Assembly (NCBI GenBank): GCA_025449555.1
Contig: JANWJD010000206.1
Location: 1-42,323 of the forward strand
Direction: 5' to 3'
DNA: 42,323 nucleotides
Source of the DNA: Chloroflexota bacterium
Lineage (GTDB): Bacteria; Chloroflexota; UBA5177
A program made the position numbers and the translations under genes. This document shows positions 11,035 through 19,192 of this stretch, in pieces. Position 1 is the stretch's first letter. The number at the start of each line of letters is the position of its first letter. The notes below the pieces were generated by a model, which saw only the letters and a program-made list of their open reading frames with translations, made no database searches and had not been told where the DNA came from.

Positions 11035-11496
11035 GTGAGCGATACTGCCGGCTCTCGTTGGCCGCGTGACACCCTTCGCTTACTCGGTCTCGATGTCGGT
11101 GACCGCCGAATTGGCGTGGCCATCAGTGATCCCACCGGATCGCTGGCCAGCCCGGTCGAGGTCTATCACCGGCGCGATCAGGTTACTGACACGCAGCACG
11201 TCATGGACCTGGCCGACGAATTGGAGGCAAGTGGAGTCGTGGTCGGCTTGCCGAAAAACATGAACGGCACCGAAGGACCTCAAGCTGAGAAGACGCGCGA
11301 CTTCGCGGACACCCTCACCGCGCGTGGCCTCGACGTTCACCTGTGGGACGAACGGCTGAGCACGGTGGAGGCGACTCGCCGCATGGTCGAACAACGACAC
11401 CGGCGGCGTGGCATCCAGCAACGTATCGATTCAGAAGCTGCTGCCCTGATCTTGCAAACTTACCTCGACTTTGTCCGAATTCGAGGGGCACAGTGA
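11035..11496 (+). CDS. ruvX: putative pre-16S rRNA nuclease / Holliday junction resolvase YqgF
   Basis: LGLDVGDRRIGVAISDPTG, VVGLPKNMNGTEGPQAEKTRDFAD, WDERLSTVEA, DSEAAALILQTYLD; GTG start. Confidence 0.95.
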   Translation: MSDTAGSRWPRDTLRLLGLDVGDRRIGVAISDPTGSLASPVEVYHRRDQVTDTQHVMDLADELEASGVVVGLPKNMNGTEGPQAEKTRDFADTLTARGLDVHLWDERLSTVEATRRMVEQRHRRRGIQQRIDSEAAALILQTYLDFVRIRGAQ

Positions 11497-12602
11497 GCAG
11501 TTCCGGACCCCAGGTGCGAAGGCGGCCACGGCCTGTCATTGAACACCCCACGTACAAGGCCCCGAGCTATCAGTCGCGCATTTGGGGAAGACTGGTCTTT
11601 CTGGTTTTTCTTGTAGCGCTCTGCGCTGTGATCGGCGTCTCCGGCGGGCTCTACTACGGACTGCACAAGTCTCAGGGAAACGACGGCCGCGACCTGAACT
11701 TTCATGTCGGCGCCGGCGATACAGTGACGACGGTGGCAAACCGTTTGGAGCGGAAAGGGGTCATCAACAGCGCGTTGCTGTTTCGAGTCGACGCCAAAAT
11801 CCAGAGCCTCGCGGGAAACCTCAAAGTGGGAGATTACGTTCTCCGCAAAAACATGAGCATCGACGACATGGTGGCCGCATTGCAGATCCCGCACACGAGC
11901 TACGTCAATGTCGTCATCCCGGAGGGATTCCGCATGGAACAGATCGCAGCACGTCTGCAACATGACGGCATCGACGCGGCATCGTTCCTCCAGGAAGCTC
12001 GTAGACCCAACCTTAGGTTCCTCAATGCCGGAGTTCTCTCCGACAAGCCGGCCGGGTACGGTCTCGAGGGCTACCTCTTTCCCAATACCTATAAAGTTCC
12101 ACGCGGTTATAGTGGCAGAGATTTTGCCCGGTTAATGGTCCAACAGCTCTCCATTGAGTTCACACCCGCCATGCGTGCCTCCGCTCGGGCGCACGGGCTC
12201 TCGATCTTCCAGGCGCTGACCCTGGCCTCGATCGTGGAACGGGAAGCCCAGGTAGCAAGCGAGCGTCCCCTCATTGCGGGGGTCTATTACAACCGTTTGA
12301 AATACAAGATGCAGCTCGGAGCCGACCCCACCGTGCAATTCATTCTCGGCTCACCCCGCAAATGGTGGCCGGTCCTCCAGGTAGAGGCTCGGACCATCCA
12401 GCCCAATAGTCCCTACAACACCTACACGCACACCGGTCTTCCACCCTCGCCCATCGCGAATCCGGGATTGAGTAGCATTCAGGCTGCCGTGGCGCCCGCC
12501 CGAACGACATACCTGTACTTTGTCGCGAAGGGTAACGGTCACCATGCATTTGCCACCACGCTGGCGGAACAAACGGCCAACATTGCGAAGTACCAGCACT
12601 AA
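11493..12602 (+). CDS. mltG: endolytic murein transglycosylase MltG
   Basis: YceG/MltG motifs: IPEGFRMEQIAARL, GLEGYLFPNTYKVPRG, LASIVEREAQVASERPLIAGVYYNRL, LGADPTVQFIL, YNTYTHTGLPPSPIANPGLSSIQAA. GTG start overlaps the ruvX stop. Confidence 0.94.
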   Translation: MSSSGPQVRRRPRPVIEHPTYKAPSYQSRIWGRLVFLVFLVALCAVIGVSGGLYYGLHKSQGNDGRDLNFHVGAGDTVTTVANRLERKGVINSALLFRVDAKIQSLAGNLKVGDYVLRKNMSIDDMVAALQIPHTSYVNVVIPEGFRMEQIAARLQHDGIDAASFLQEARRPNLRFLNAGVLSDKPAGYGLEGYLFPNTYKVPRGYSGRDFARLMVQQLSIEFTPAMRASARAHGLSIFQALTLASIVEREAQVASERPLIAGVYYNRLKYKMQLGADPTVQFILGSPRKWWPVLQVEARTIQPNSPYNTYTHTGLPPSPIANPGLSSIQAAVAPARTTYLYFVAKGNGHHAFATTLAEQTANIAKYQH

Positions 12603-12619
12603 TTTTTCATGAGGGCTCT

Positions 12620-13177
12620 ATGATTTCCACCGGCGACCTGAAACGTGGCATGACGGTCGAACTCGACGGGGACCTGTGGTCGATCCTCGAATACAACCAC
12701 ATCAAGATTGGCCGGGGTAGCGCGCAGGTTCGCATCAAAATGCGAAATCTGAAGACCGGCACGACGGTCGAGCGCACATTTCAGGCGGGCGAAAAGTTTC
12801 GACGAGCGATCGTCGATCGCAAGCCGGTACAGTACCTCTATCATGAGGACGATACGTACTACTTCATGGACACCGAGTCCTTCGAACAGACCACGATGAC
12901 CGCCGGACAGCTGGGTGATATTACCGGCTATCTCAAAGACAACGGCTTGCTCGACATTATGACGTATGAAGATATACCGATCGACGCTGAGCTCCCGCCG
13001 AACGTTGAACTGGCCGTCACCCAAACTGATCCAGGCTTTCGTGGCGACACCGCCAGCGGCGGAAGCAAACCGGCCACCCTCGAGACCGGCATAGTAGTTC
13101 AGGTGCCCCTCTTCGTAAATGAAGGCGAACGCATACGGGTCGACACTCGGACCGGTCAATACATCGAACGCGCCTGA
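12620..13177 (+). CDS. efp: elongation factor P
   Basis: MISTGDLKRGMTVELDGDLWSILEYNHIKIGRGSAQVRIKMRNLKTG; C-terminal ATLETGIVVQVPLFVNEGERIRVDTRTGQYIERA. Confidence 0.97.
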   Translation: MISTGDLKRGMTVELDGDLWSILEYNHIKIGRGSAQVRIKMRNLKTGTTVERTFQAGEKFRRAIVDRKPVQYLYHEDDTYYFMDTESFEQTTMTAGQLGDITGYLKDNGLLDIMTYEDIPIDAELPPNVELAVTQTDPGFRGDTASGGSKPATLETGIVVQVPLFVNEGERIRVDTRTGQYIERA

Positions 13178-13183
13178 TCGTTG

Positions 13184-13618
13184 ATGACAAAAGAGGTCTA
13201 CCTCACGGAGTCCCTTCCCAAGCTCCTGCGCATTCTCCAGGACAGTGATGTGCGAGAACTCCAACTGGAGGAAGGTGACATTCGGGTGAGAATCCATCGT
13301 GGTTCTGAGGTGCTGGTCGACACGTCAGGAGGGATCGGTCATTCGATCGAACTTTCGGCGCCTGCCGTTCCCACCTCCGCGCTCGTGCGCGCCTCGATCG
13401 TCGGCACCTTTTATCGCGCCGGGAGGCCCGGCATGGCCCCACTCGTCTCTGAGGGAGCGCATGTTCAGGCCGCGACCGTCATCGGCATCATTGAAGCGCT
13501 TCAGGTATTGACCGACGTGGAGGCCGGATGTGCCGGCATCGTCACAGCAGTGCTCGCTACCGATGGCCAGCCCGTTGAGTACAACCAGCCGCTACTCGAA
13601 ATTCAACTCGATGGCTGA
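13184..13618 (+). CDS. AccB-like biotinyl-domain protein lacking the biotinylation lysine
   Basis: BCCP-like IVGTFYRAGRPGMAPLVSEGAHVQAATVIGIIEALQVLTDVEAGCAGIVTAVLATDGQPVEYNQPLLEI. The canonical EAMK(L/M)MN is EALQVLT here. Confidence 0.85.
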   Translation: MTKEVYLTESLPKLLRILQDSDVRELQLEEGDIRVRIHRGSEVLVDTSGGIGHSIELSAPAVPTSALVRASIVGTFYRAGRPGMAPLVSEGAHVQAATVIGIIEALQVLTDVEAGCAGIVTAVLATDGQPVEYNQPLLEIQLDG

Positions 13619-14840
13619 CATCTCCCCGCATCTTCCTGCTGAGATCCTCAGCGTCAGCCAGGTGACGCGCTATCTCAAATATCTGGTCGAGGGGGATCAA
13701 CTGCTTGGGGCGCTGTCTGTCCGCGGCGAGGTCTGCGAACTCTCCCGTTCCGCCAACGGTCACATCTACCTGTCGATCAAGGACAGCACCAGCCAGATCG
13801 CCTGCGTGCTGTTTCGAAAGGAGTCGATGCGCCAGCCTGACGAGGTGCGAGAGCTCCGAAAAGGCGTCGCCGTCGTCCTCCACGGTTACTTGACGCTCTA
13901 TGAACCCCGGGGAACCTGTCAGCTCTTTGTAGAGCGAGTGGTGATCGAGGGCGAGGGTGCCTTCTTCCTGCGCTTCGAACGTCTCAAAGCCAAACTGGAG
14001 TCGGAGGGACTATTTGCGCCGGAGCGAAAACGGGCCATCCCGCCATTTCCTCGGGTTCTGGCGCTCGTAACCTCCCTTCGGGGTCAGGCCTACCACGACG
14101 TCTTACACCGGCTGCGCGCCCAATATCCGTTCGTACGCGTGATCGAAGCGGGTGTCTCCGTGCAGGGTAGCAGCGCACCTGACGAAATCGTCATGGCGAT
14201 CGATATTCTGAACCGATCGACCCGCGCCGACCTTATCCTCCTCGTGCGGGGAGGTGGATCGCCTGAGGATCTCGCGGCCTTCAACGACGAGCGACTGGCC
14301 CGTGCGATCTACGCCTCTCGCATTCCGGTCATCACGGGTATAGGGCACGAAACGGACTACACCATCGTGGACTTCGTCGCCGATCTACGTGCCGCCACCC
14401 CCTCCCTCGCGGCGGCCGCTGCGGTGCCGGACATCGGCTCGCTCGTGCAGCGTGCCACCGCCCTCCACCAGGAGACAACTATTGCCGTCGACGAGCGCTT
14501 GCGCGCTGCCCGACTCCGCTGGCGAGACGCCAATCGAGGCCTGCTCCATGCCAGTCCCGGGAACCGGCTGCGCGTGCAGCGCCAGCGAGCAGACGAACTC
14601 GGTCAACATGCCGATCGCTCTATCAAGCTGCACCTGCGGAGCAAGCGGTCTCGTCTCGACGCCCTCACCGCACAACTTCACGCCCTCGATCCGCTCGCGA
14701 TTCTCGAGCGTGGCTATGCGGTGCTCTCAGATCCTGAAACAGGAAGAGTTGTGCGTTCGGTCACCTCCGTTCAGCCCGGACATCTGCTACGGGCGCAGGT
14801 CGCCGACGGCGAATTTACGGTGCGAACGGAGGGGACGTGA
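13611..14840 (+). CDS. xseA: exodeoxyribonuclease VII large subunit
   Basis: SVSQVTRYLKYLVEGDQLLGALSVRGEVCELSRSANGHIYLSIKDSTSQI, LVRGGGSPEDLAAFNDERLARAI, GIGHETDYTIVDFVADLRAATPSLAA. Confidence 0.96.
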   Translation: MADISPHLPAEILSVSQVTRYLKYLVEGDQLLGALSVRGEVCELSRSANGHIYLSIKDSTSQIACVLFRKESMRQPDEVRELRKGVAVVLHGYLTLYEPRGTCQLFVERVVIEGEGAFFLRFERLKAKLESEGLFAPERKRAIPPFPRVLALVTSLRGQAYHDVLHRLRAQYPFVRVIEAGVSVQGSSAPDEIVMAIDILNRSTRADLILLVRGGGSPEDLAAFNDERLARAIYASRIPVITGIGHETDYTIVDFVADLRAATPSLAAAAAVPDIGSLVQRATALHQETTIAVDERLRAARLRWRDANRGLLHASPGNRLRVQRQRADELGQHADRSIKLHLRSKRSRLDALTAQLHALDPLAILERGYAVLSDPETGRVVRSVTSVQPGHLLRAQVADGEFTVRTEGT

Positions 14841-15085
14841 CGGAAGCTCTCAATTTTGAACAGGCACTCGCCGAGCTCGAGTCAGTGGTCAAACAACTGC
14901 AGCGCCCGGAACTCCCGCTCGATCAGGCGGTTGCCCTATATCGGCGCGGTACCGAGTTGGCCCAGAAGAGCGAAGATTTGCTGGCATCCGCGGAAATTCA
15001 AGTGCAGACTCTCACCAATGCGGTGCAAGAACGCTTCGCCGAGTATTCGGTCGACGAACGCGACGACGAAGACCTTGATCTCTAA
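14837..15085 (+). CDS. xseB: exodeoxyribonuclease VII small subunit
   Basis: FEQALAELESVVKQLQRPELPLDQAVALYRRGTELAQ; overlaps the xseA stop. Confidence 0.93.
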   Translation: MTEALNFEQALAELESVVKQLQRPELPLDQAVALYRRGTELAQKSEDLLASAEIQVQTLTNAVQERFAEYSVDERDDEDLDL

Positions 15086-15152
15086 GCTTCGACCAATGGG
15101 CTTCTCATCGTGGTCCAATGTCGGACCGGTACGATAAAGAAGCTTCCTTCCT

Positions 15153-15238
15153 CCCTGTGAGGCCGGTCGGGGACCTTCAGGACTCCTCCTCATCGACAGA
15201 CGCACAACGCCTCTCTCCGACCGGCCTCACACATTTTT
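15153..15238 (+). terminator. long-stem intrinsic terminator with a 40-46 nt loop
   Basis: Perfect 15-nt inverted repeat tgtgaggccggtcgg (15156-15170) / ccgaccggcctcaca (15217-15231), followed by cattttttgg; lies between convergent xseB and lysA. Confidence 0.8.
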
Positions 15239-15262
15239 TGGAGCATGTGGCGCAGCTCTCGC

Positions 15263-16570
15263 TCAGTTGAGCTTCTGGTCGCTGTAGCTCACTTCCCGTG
15301 CCAGAATGTCGCTAATCGTGGCGCGTCGAGTCATCAAGCGGGCATCGCGACCGTCGACCAGTACGGATGCCGGCGGTGGGACCAGGTTGTAGCTGTTCGC
15401 CATTGACAACTGGTACGCGCCTGACACCGGAACGCAGATGAGGTCTCCGACGCTCACCTCCGGAAGCGGAACATCGCGCGCCAATACATCTCCAGCTTCA
15501 CAATATCGACCCACGATATCCGCCTTGCCCACCGGGACTTCCATCCCACGATTCGGCAAGAACGCGGTGTACCGGGCGCCGTACAGGGCCGGTCGCAGGT
15601 TATCTCCCATGCCGCCGTCCACCGCCACGATCCGACCCGACTCCCGAACCTTGACGGCGCCGACGCGGTACAGCGCTACCGCCGCGTTGGCCACCAGCGC
15701 CCGGCCCGGCTCAACAGCCAGTCGGACGCGGTTGAACCCGGCGCTGCCCTCTGCCACGGCGTTAGCCACCTCGCGCGGCGACAGAGTTGCGTCCCCATCC
15801 GAGTAGGCGATGGCCCAGCCACCGCCGAGGCTGACTTCCTCGCTCCGCAGGCCGTGTTGCGCGAAACGGACGGCCACTTGGGCCATGTCGCAGGCTGCCC
15901 GCCGATAGATGTCGGCACCGGTGATTTGCGAACCAAGGTGAGTATGGAGACCAATGAAGCGGAGACCGGAGTTCTCCGCGAGCAACCCGAGAACCTGGGT
16001 CTCGTCGTCCGACTCGACCATCACACCAAATTTCGATCCGGTGCCGCTGGTCTGCAGCCAGGGATGAGTCTCGGCTTCGAGCGGAAGTGACATTCGTACC
16101 ATCACATTGACTGGGTGCTGGGGACTTCGAGCTAGAGACACCAACCTGGCCAGTTCATCTGCACCGTCGACGACGATCGCGCGGATTCCGACTCGTATGG
16201 CGTACTGAAGTTCCCGATCTGATTTGCAATTGCCATGGAGGTGAATCTGCTCGGGGTGGAATCCTGCTTGGATCGCGGCTACCATTTCCCCTTCAGAAAC
16301 TGCGTCGATGTCGAGTCCACTCTGTTGCAGCGTCCGAAGCACCCCAATGGTCGAACAGGCCTTGGCCGCGAAGCTCATTCTCGCCCCCAGCGATTCGAAC
16401 GCTGCCTTTACGTCCTGCGCGTTCTCACGCAGAGTGACCGCATCGTAGACGTAGAGAGGTGTGCCGAATGCGGCGGCCAGGACAGAGAGATCCCATCGGC
16501 CGATGAGGGTCTTGGTTGGTTCGATCCGGCAGTCGCGGGGCAGGAGTGCGCTTGAGGGGGTAGACGTCAT
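15263..16570 (-). CDS. lysA: diaminopimelate decarboxylase
   Basis: PLYVYDAVTLRENAQDVKAAF, FAAKACSTIGVLRTLQQSGLDIDAVSEGEM, EVSLGGGWAIAY, VPVSGAYQLSMANSYNLVPPPASVLV. Confidence 0.95.
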   Translation of the reverse strand: MTSTPSSALLPRDCRIEPTKTLIGRWDLSVLAAAFGTPLYVYDAVTLRENAQDVKAAFESLGARMSFAAKACSTIGVLRTLQQSGLDIDAVSEGEMVAAIQAGFHPEQIHLHGNCKSDRELQYAIRVGIRAIVVDGADELARLVSLARSPQHPVNVMVRMSLPLEAETHPWLQTSGTGSKFGVMVESDDETQVLGLLAENSGLRFIGLHTHLGSQITGADIYRRAACDMAQVAVRFAQHGLRSEEVSLGGGWAIAYSDGDATLSPREVANAVAEGSAGFNRVRLAVEPGRALVANAAVALYRVGAVKVRESGRIVAVDGGMGDNLRPALYGARYTAFLPNRGMEVPVGKADIVGRYCEAGDVLARDVPLPEVSVGDLICVPVSGAYQLSMANSYNLVPPPASVLVDGRDARLMTRRATISDILAREVSYSDQKLN

Positions 16571-16641
16571 GAAACCACCATACCCGATGCTCGATTTCCA
16601 CCCCGAAGGTCGTGACGCCCGTCAAGCGACGTGGCGCCGGC

Positions 16642-17022
16642 TCAACTCCAGTCGACTTCCGTTACCTCGCCCCCCACGATTGTGACTTGGTCGACGGGGT
16701 TTGGCCCCTCGCCCCACAAATCGTACTCCCCGGCCTGAAGTGCTGGATATACCGCCGCAAAGCACACTCTCCCATTGAAGTTCCGTTCGTGGACCTGGTT
16801 GTGCGTACGGTGGCTATGGTGAGCATGATCTCCGTCATGGCTGTGATGTTCGTGCAGTTCGTCAGTCGCGCTATGCCCTCGCGGGCTGATCTCGATCTCG
16901 TCCCCGTTCGCTTCCGGCTTCGTATACAGAATCAGCGCCCCGATATCTCCGCCGATGTCCAGCACAACCTGTTCAGTCCGAGTGCTCATGTTGTGAACTT
17001 CTGCCATTTTGAACTCCTTCAA
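16642..17022 (-). CDS. conserved hypothetical protein with a His-rich loop
   Basis: 126 aa ORF, MKEFKMAEVHNMSTRTEQVVLDIGGDIGALILYT...DELHEHHSHDGDHAHHSHRTHNQVHERNF...AAVYPALQAGEYDLWG; co-oriented with the DUF4331 gene. Confidence 0.75.
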   Translation of the reverse strand: MKEFKMAEVHNMSTRTEQVVLDIGGDIGALILYTKPEANGDEIEISPRGHSATDELHEHHSHDGDHAHHSHRTHNQVHERNFNGRVCFAAVYPALQAGEYDLWGEGPNPVDQVTIVGGEVTEVDWS

Positions 17023-17043
17023 TCCTGACCGTCCTACATCGCA

Positions 17044-17074
17044 GGAGCCCGGAGGTCGTCGACCTCCGGGCTCC
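17044..17074 (-). other. GC-rich intercistronic hairpin
   Basis: Perfect 14-bp inverted repeat ggagcccggaggtc-gtc-gacctccgggctcc between the DUF4331 and His-rich genes, with no T-tract on the transcribed strand. Confidence 0.75.
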
Positions 17075-17102
17075 CGTACGATCCGGCCTGATCGCGGCTC
17101 GA

Positions 17103-18479
17103 TTATGCCACGTTCGCCGGGAAGTTGAATCCGTCGAGCGGCAGCCCCAGATAGGGGAACGTCGCCTGGTAGCGGTCACTGGTTGGGGCCACGCCGTCCG
17201 TGACCAGCGCAGCTGCGCCATCCGCTTTGTAGGACGGAGCCACCAGCGGGTCGGTCGCCCCGGCACTAGCGCGCAACTCGATGGTCGCCACGTTATCCAT
17301 CACCCGCCGGCCGTTCGGATACCCGGCCAGATCGCCGCCGAGAATGCCCAGCGTGCTGGGAGTTGCGCTCGGAGCGATGGCCATGTTGAGTCTGAGGAGA
17401 TCTGCTTGGACCGGACCGGTGTAGTTCTGGAAGCCGGGGATGATGCCCGATGGGATACCCGTCAGGAGAATGGCAACCAGATCTGCACGCGCATCGGTCA
17501 AAGCTGCGAGGTTCGGAAACACGTTCGGATAGAGGATTGGTAGCAGCTTGGCAAGCTCCGGATGCTGGTACAACGCCACCAGGCTACCGTCGTTCGCCGG
17601 GTCGGTCGTGTTCCACTGATCCTTCATGCCGATGGGAATGATCACCTCGTTAATGAGCGGATGCCCAAGGCGAGACACCTGGGTAAACGGGCCCACGTGT
17701 CGCGCTCCCGGCACCTTGTCCTGACGCAGCGTAATAACCTGCCGGCTGGCAGATGTGTACGCCCCGATTACGGACTTGCTGCTGGTGGCGTCGGTGGCGC
17801 CGCTGCCGTCAGAGGTCAACATAGACTTCGGCACCTGAATAGCAATGGAGTGCACGTTGACAAACTTCGTGGCATCCACGCCTTTTCCTGCGCCCCCCAG
17901 CGAAAGTAGGTGCAGATTTTCGAACGGCCGCAGGTCGGCCAGGTCGAACACCGAGCCGAGGTCGACGTAGAAGCCTTCGCGGCGCTGGCCGGCAAAGACC
18001 GTCTCCCCCGATGGAAGCTGGTGGACTGCGGCCTGCGCGAGGTCGGCATATTTGGGTGTGGAGTGCGGACCGATATTACACGGCGGACATGTGAGCCCGG
18101 TTGCCAGCACGGTCGGATTCCCCGCCGAGTTCAACTTCGTTACCGAGTACGTCTGCTGACTGTTCCAATTCTTATCGGTGTTCGAGCTGATCGGCCCGGT
18201 GTTGTACAGGAACGTATTGGGATTTTGATATGTTGTCGTGAAATTGAACTGGTACGTAATTTCCGGCTTACCGTCGCCGTCGTTGTCGACTTTGATCTCG
18301 TACAAAACATCGGTGCCAAACTCGAAGAAGTTCGGACCACCCGCCGGCACCTGCAAAGGAACGTAATTCGCGATCAACGTGACCGTATCCGAGCGGTCGG
18401 GACTGACAAAGGCGTAGAAATCCGTGCTATCAGCCACCGGATCCTTTGAGATTTCGGGAGCCTCTCGATGAGACGACAT
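17103..18479 (-). CDS. DUF4331 domain-containing protein
   Basis: MSSHREAPEISKDPVADSTDFYAFVSPDRSDTVTLIANYVPLQVPAGGPNFFEF is the typical DUF4331 N-terminus; DVLYEIKVDNDGDGKPEITYQFNF. Confidence 0.9.
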   Translation of the reverse strand: MSSHREAPEISKDPVADSTDFYAFVSPDRSDTVTLIANYVPLQVPAGGPNFFEFGTDVLYEIKVDNDGDGKPEITYQFNFTTTYQNPNTFLYNTGPISSNTDKNWNSQQTYSVTKLNSAGNPTVLATGLTCPPCNIGPHSTPKYADLAQAAVHQLPSGETVFAGQRREGFYVDLGSVFDLADLRPFENLHLLSLGGAGKGVDATKFVNVHSIAIQVPKSMLTSDGSGATDATSSKSVIGAYTSASRQVITLRQDKVPGARHVGPFTQVSRLGHPLINEVIIPIGMKDQWNTTDPANDGSLVALYQHPELAKLLPILYPNVFPNLAALTDARADLVAILLTGIPSGIIPGFQNYTGPVQADLLRLNMAIAPSATPSTLGILGGDLAGYPNGRRVMDNVATIELRASAGATDPLVAPSYKADGAAALVTDGVAPTSDRYQATFPYLGLPLDGFNFPANVA

Positions 18480-18528
18480 GGGCTTACCTCTCTTTACGTG
18501 GATGGGGAAACACGATCGAATACGGGTA

Positions 18529-18798
18529 CTAGCGTGCCGCTCTGAGCAGTCGCTTGGCGAACTGCGGGTCGCGGTACACGATCTCTCGCGTGCCCACCAT
18601 CACAGCGATCTCGCCTGTCTTGAGGTCGCGAACATGCGCGACCAGCGGTCCTTTGAGCTCTTCCGGCCTGAGCTTGAATTCTGGCGCCGCGTCGGCCTCA
18701 GTGACATGTGCCAGTCCAGGAACGGACACCATGGCGCCTATGGCCGCTGCCCCCAGGGACGTCTTTCCAAGAAACCCTTTGCGCGTCAGCTTTGACAT
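18529..18798 (-). CDS. small exported protein with a Tat-like signal peptide
   Basis: MSKLTRKGFLGKTSLGAAAIGAMVSVPGLAHVTEADAAPEF...IAVMVGTREIVYRDPQFAKRLLRAAR; strong SD (aaggagttccacATG). The longer 18912 ORF start is not needed. Confidence 0.75.
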   Translation of the reverse strand: MSKLTRKGFLGKTSLGAAAIGAMVSVPGLAHVTEADAAPEFKLRPEELKGPLVAHVRDLKTGEIAVMVGTREIVYRDPQFAKRLLRAAR

Positions 18799-18885
18799 GT
18801 GGAACTCCTTTCGTCCGCTATTACGTTGACTCACTTCGTTCGGATCACTCGGAGAGCAGCCTTGCCTCAAATTCGGCCCGAAATC

Positions 18886-18915
18886 AAAAAAAGGTGCGCA
18901 CTTTCGTGCCACACC
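18886..18915 (-). terminator. intrinsic terminator in the leader of the DUF4331 module
   Basis: Minus strand: GGTGTGGCAC-GAAA-GTGCGCACC-TTTTTTT. GC-rich stem with a GAAA loop, followed directly by seven T. Confidence 0.78.
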
Positions 18916-19048
18916 GTCGCGTCGAACACCGTCTCGGTGCCCACCTGATAGGTCCGGATGCCATTCCGAGACCGCCCGGCCGACATTGGGCGCACTCTCC
19001 TCATACTTGCTGCCGCAACGGCTGACTGTCTCGCGTCAGGATAGAAAT

Positions 19049-19077
19049 ATCATATGGAGATTTGTATCAGAAGTCAA
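19049..19077 (-). promoter_or_regulatory. predicted housekeeping-sigma promoter reading toward the DUF4331 module
   Basis: Minus strand: TTGACT - 17 nt (tctgatacaaatctcca) - TATGAT. Confidence 0.6.
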
Positions 19078-19192
19078 CCGTGTCAAGATTCTCGGGGCGC
19101 AAACGTGCCCACGTATAATGGGCCGAGTTGTGCGCCGGTCGACCTCCACCATGAGTGCAATGATTCGCCCACGCTCGCATCTTTGAGCAGAA

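Noticed and set aside
19114-19119. Plus-strand TATAAT upstream of the 19193 membrane-protein gene
   Set aside because: Good -10 hexamer, but no acceptable -35 at 16-18 nt; not called as a promoter.
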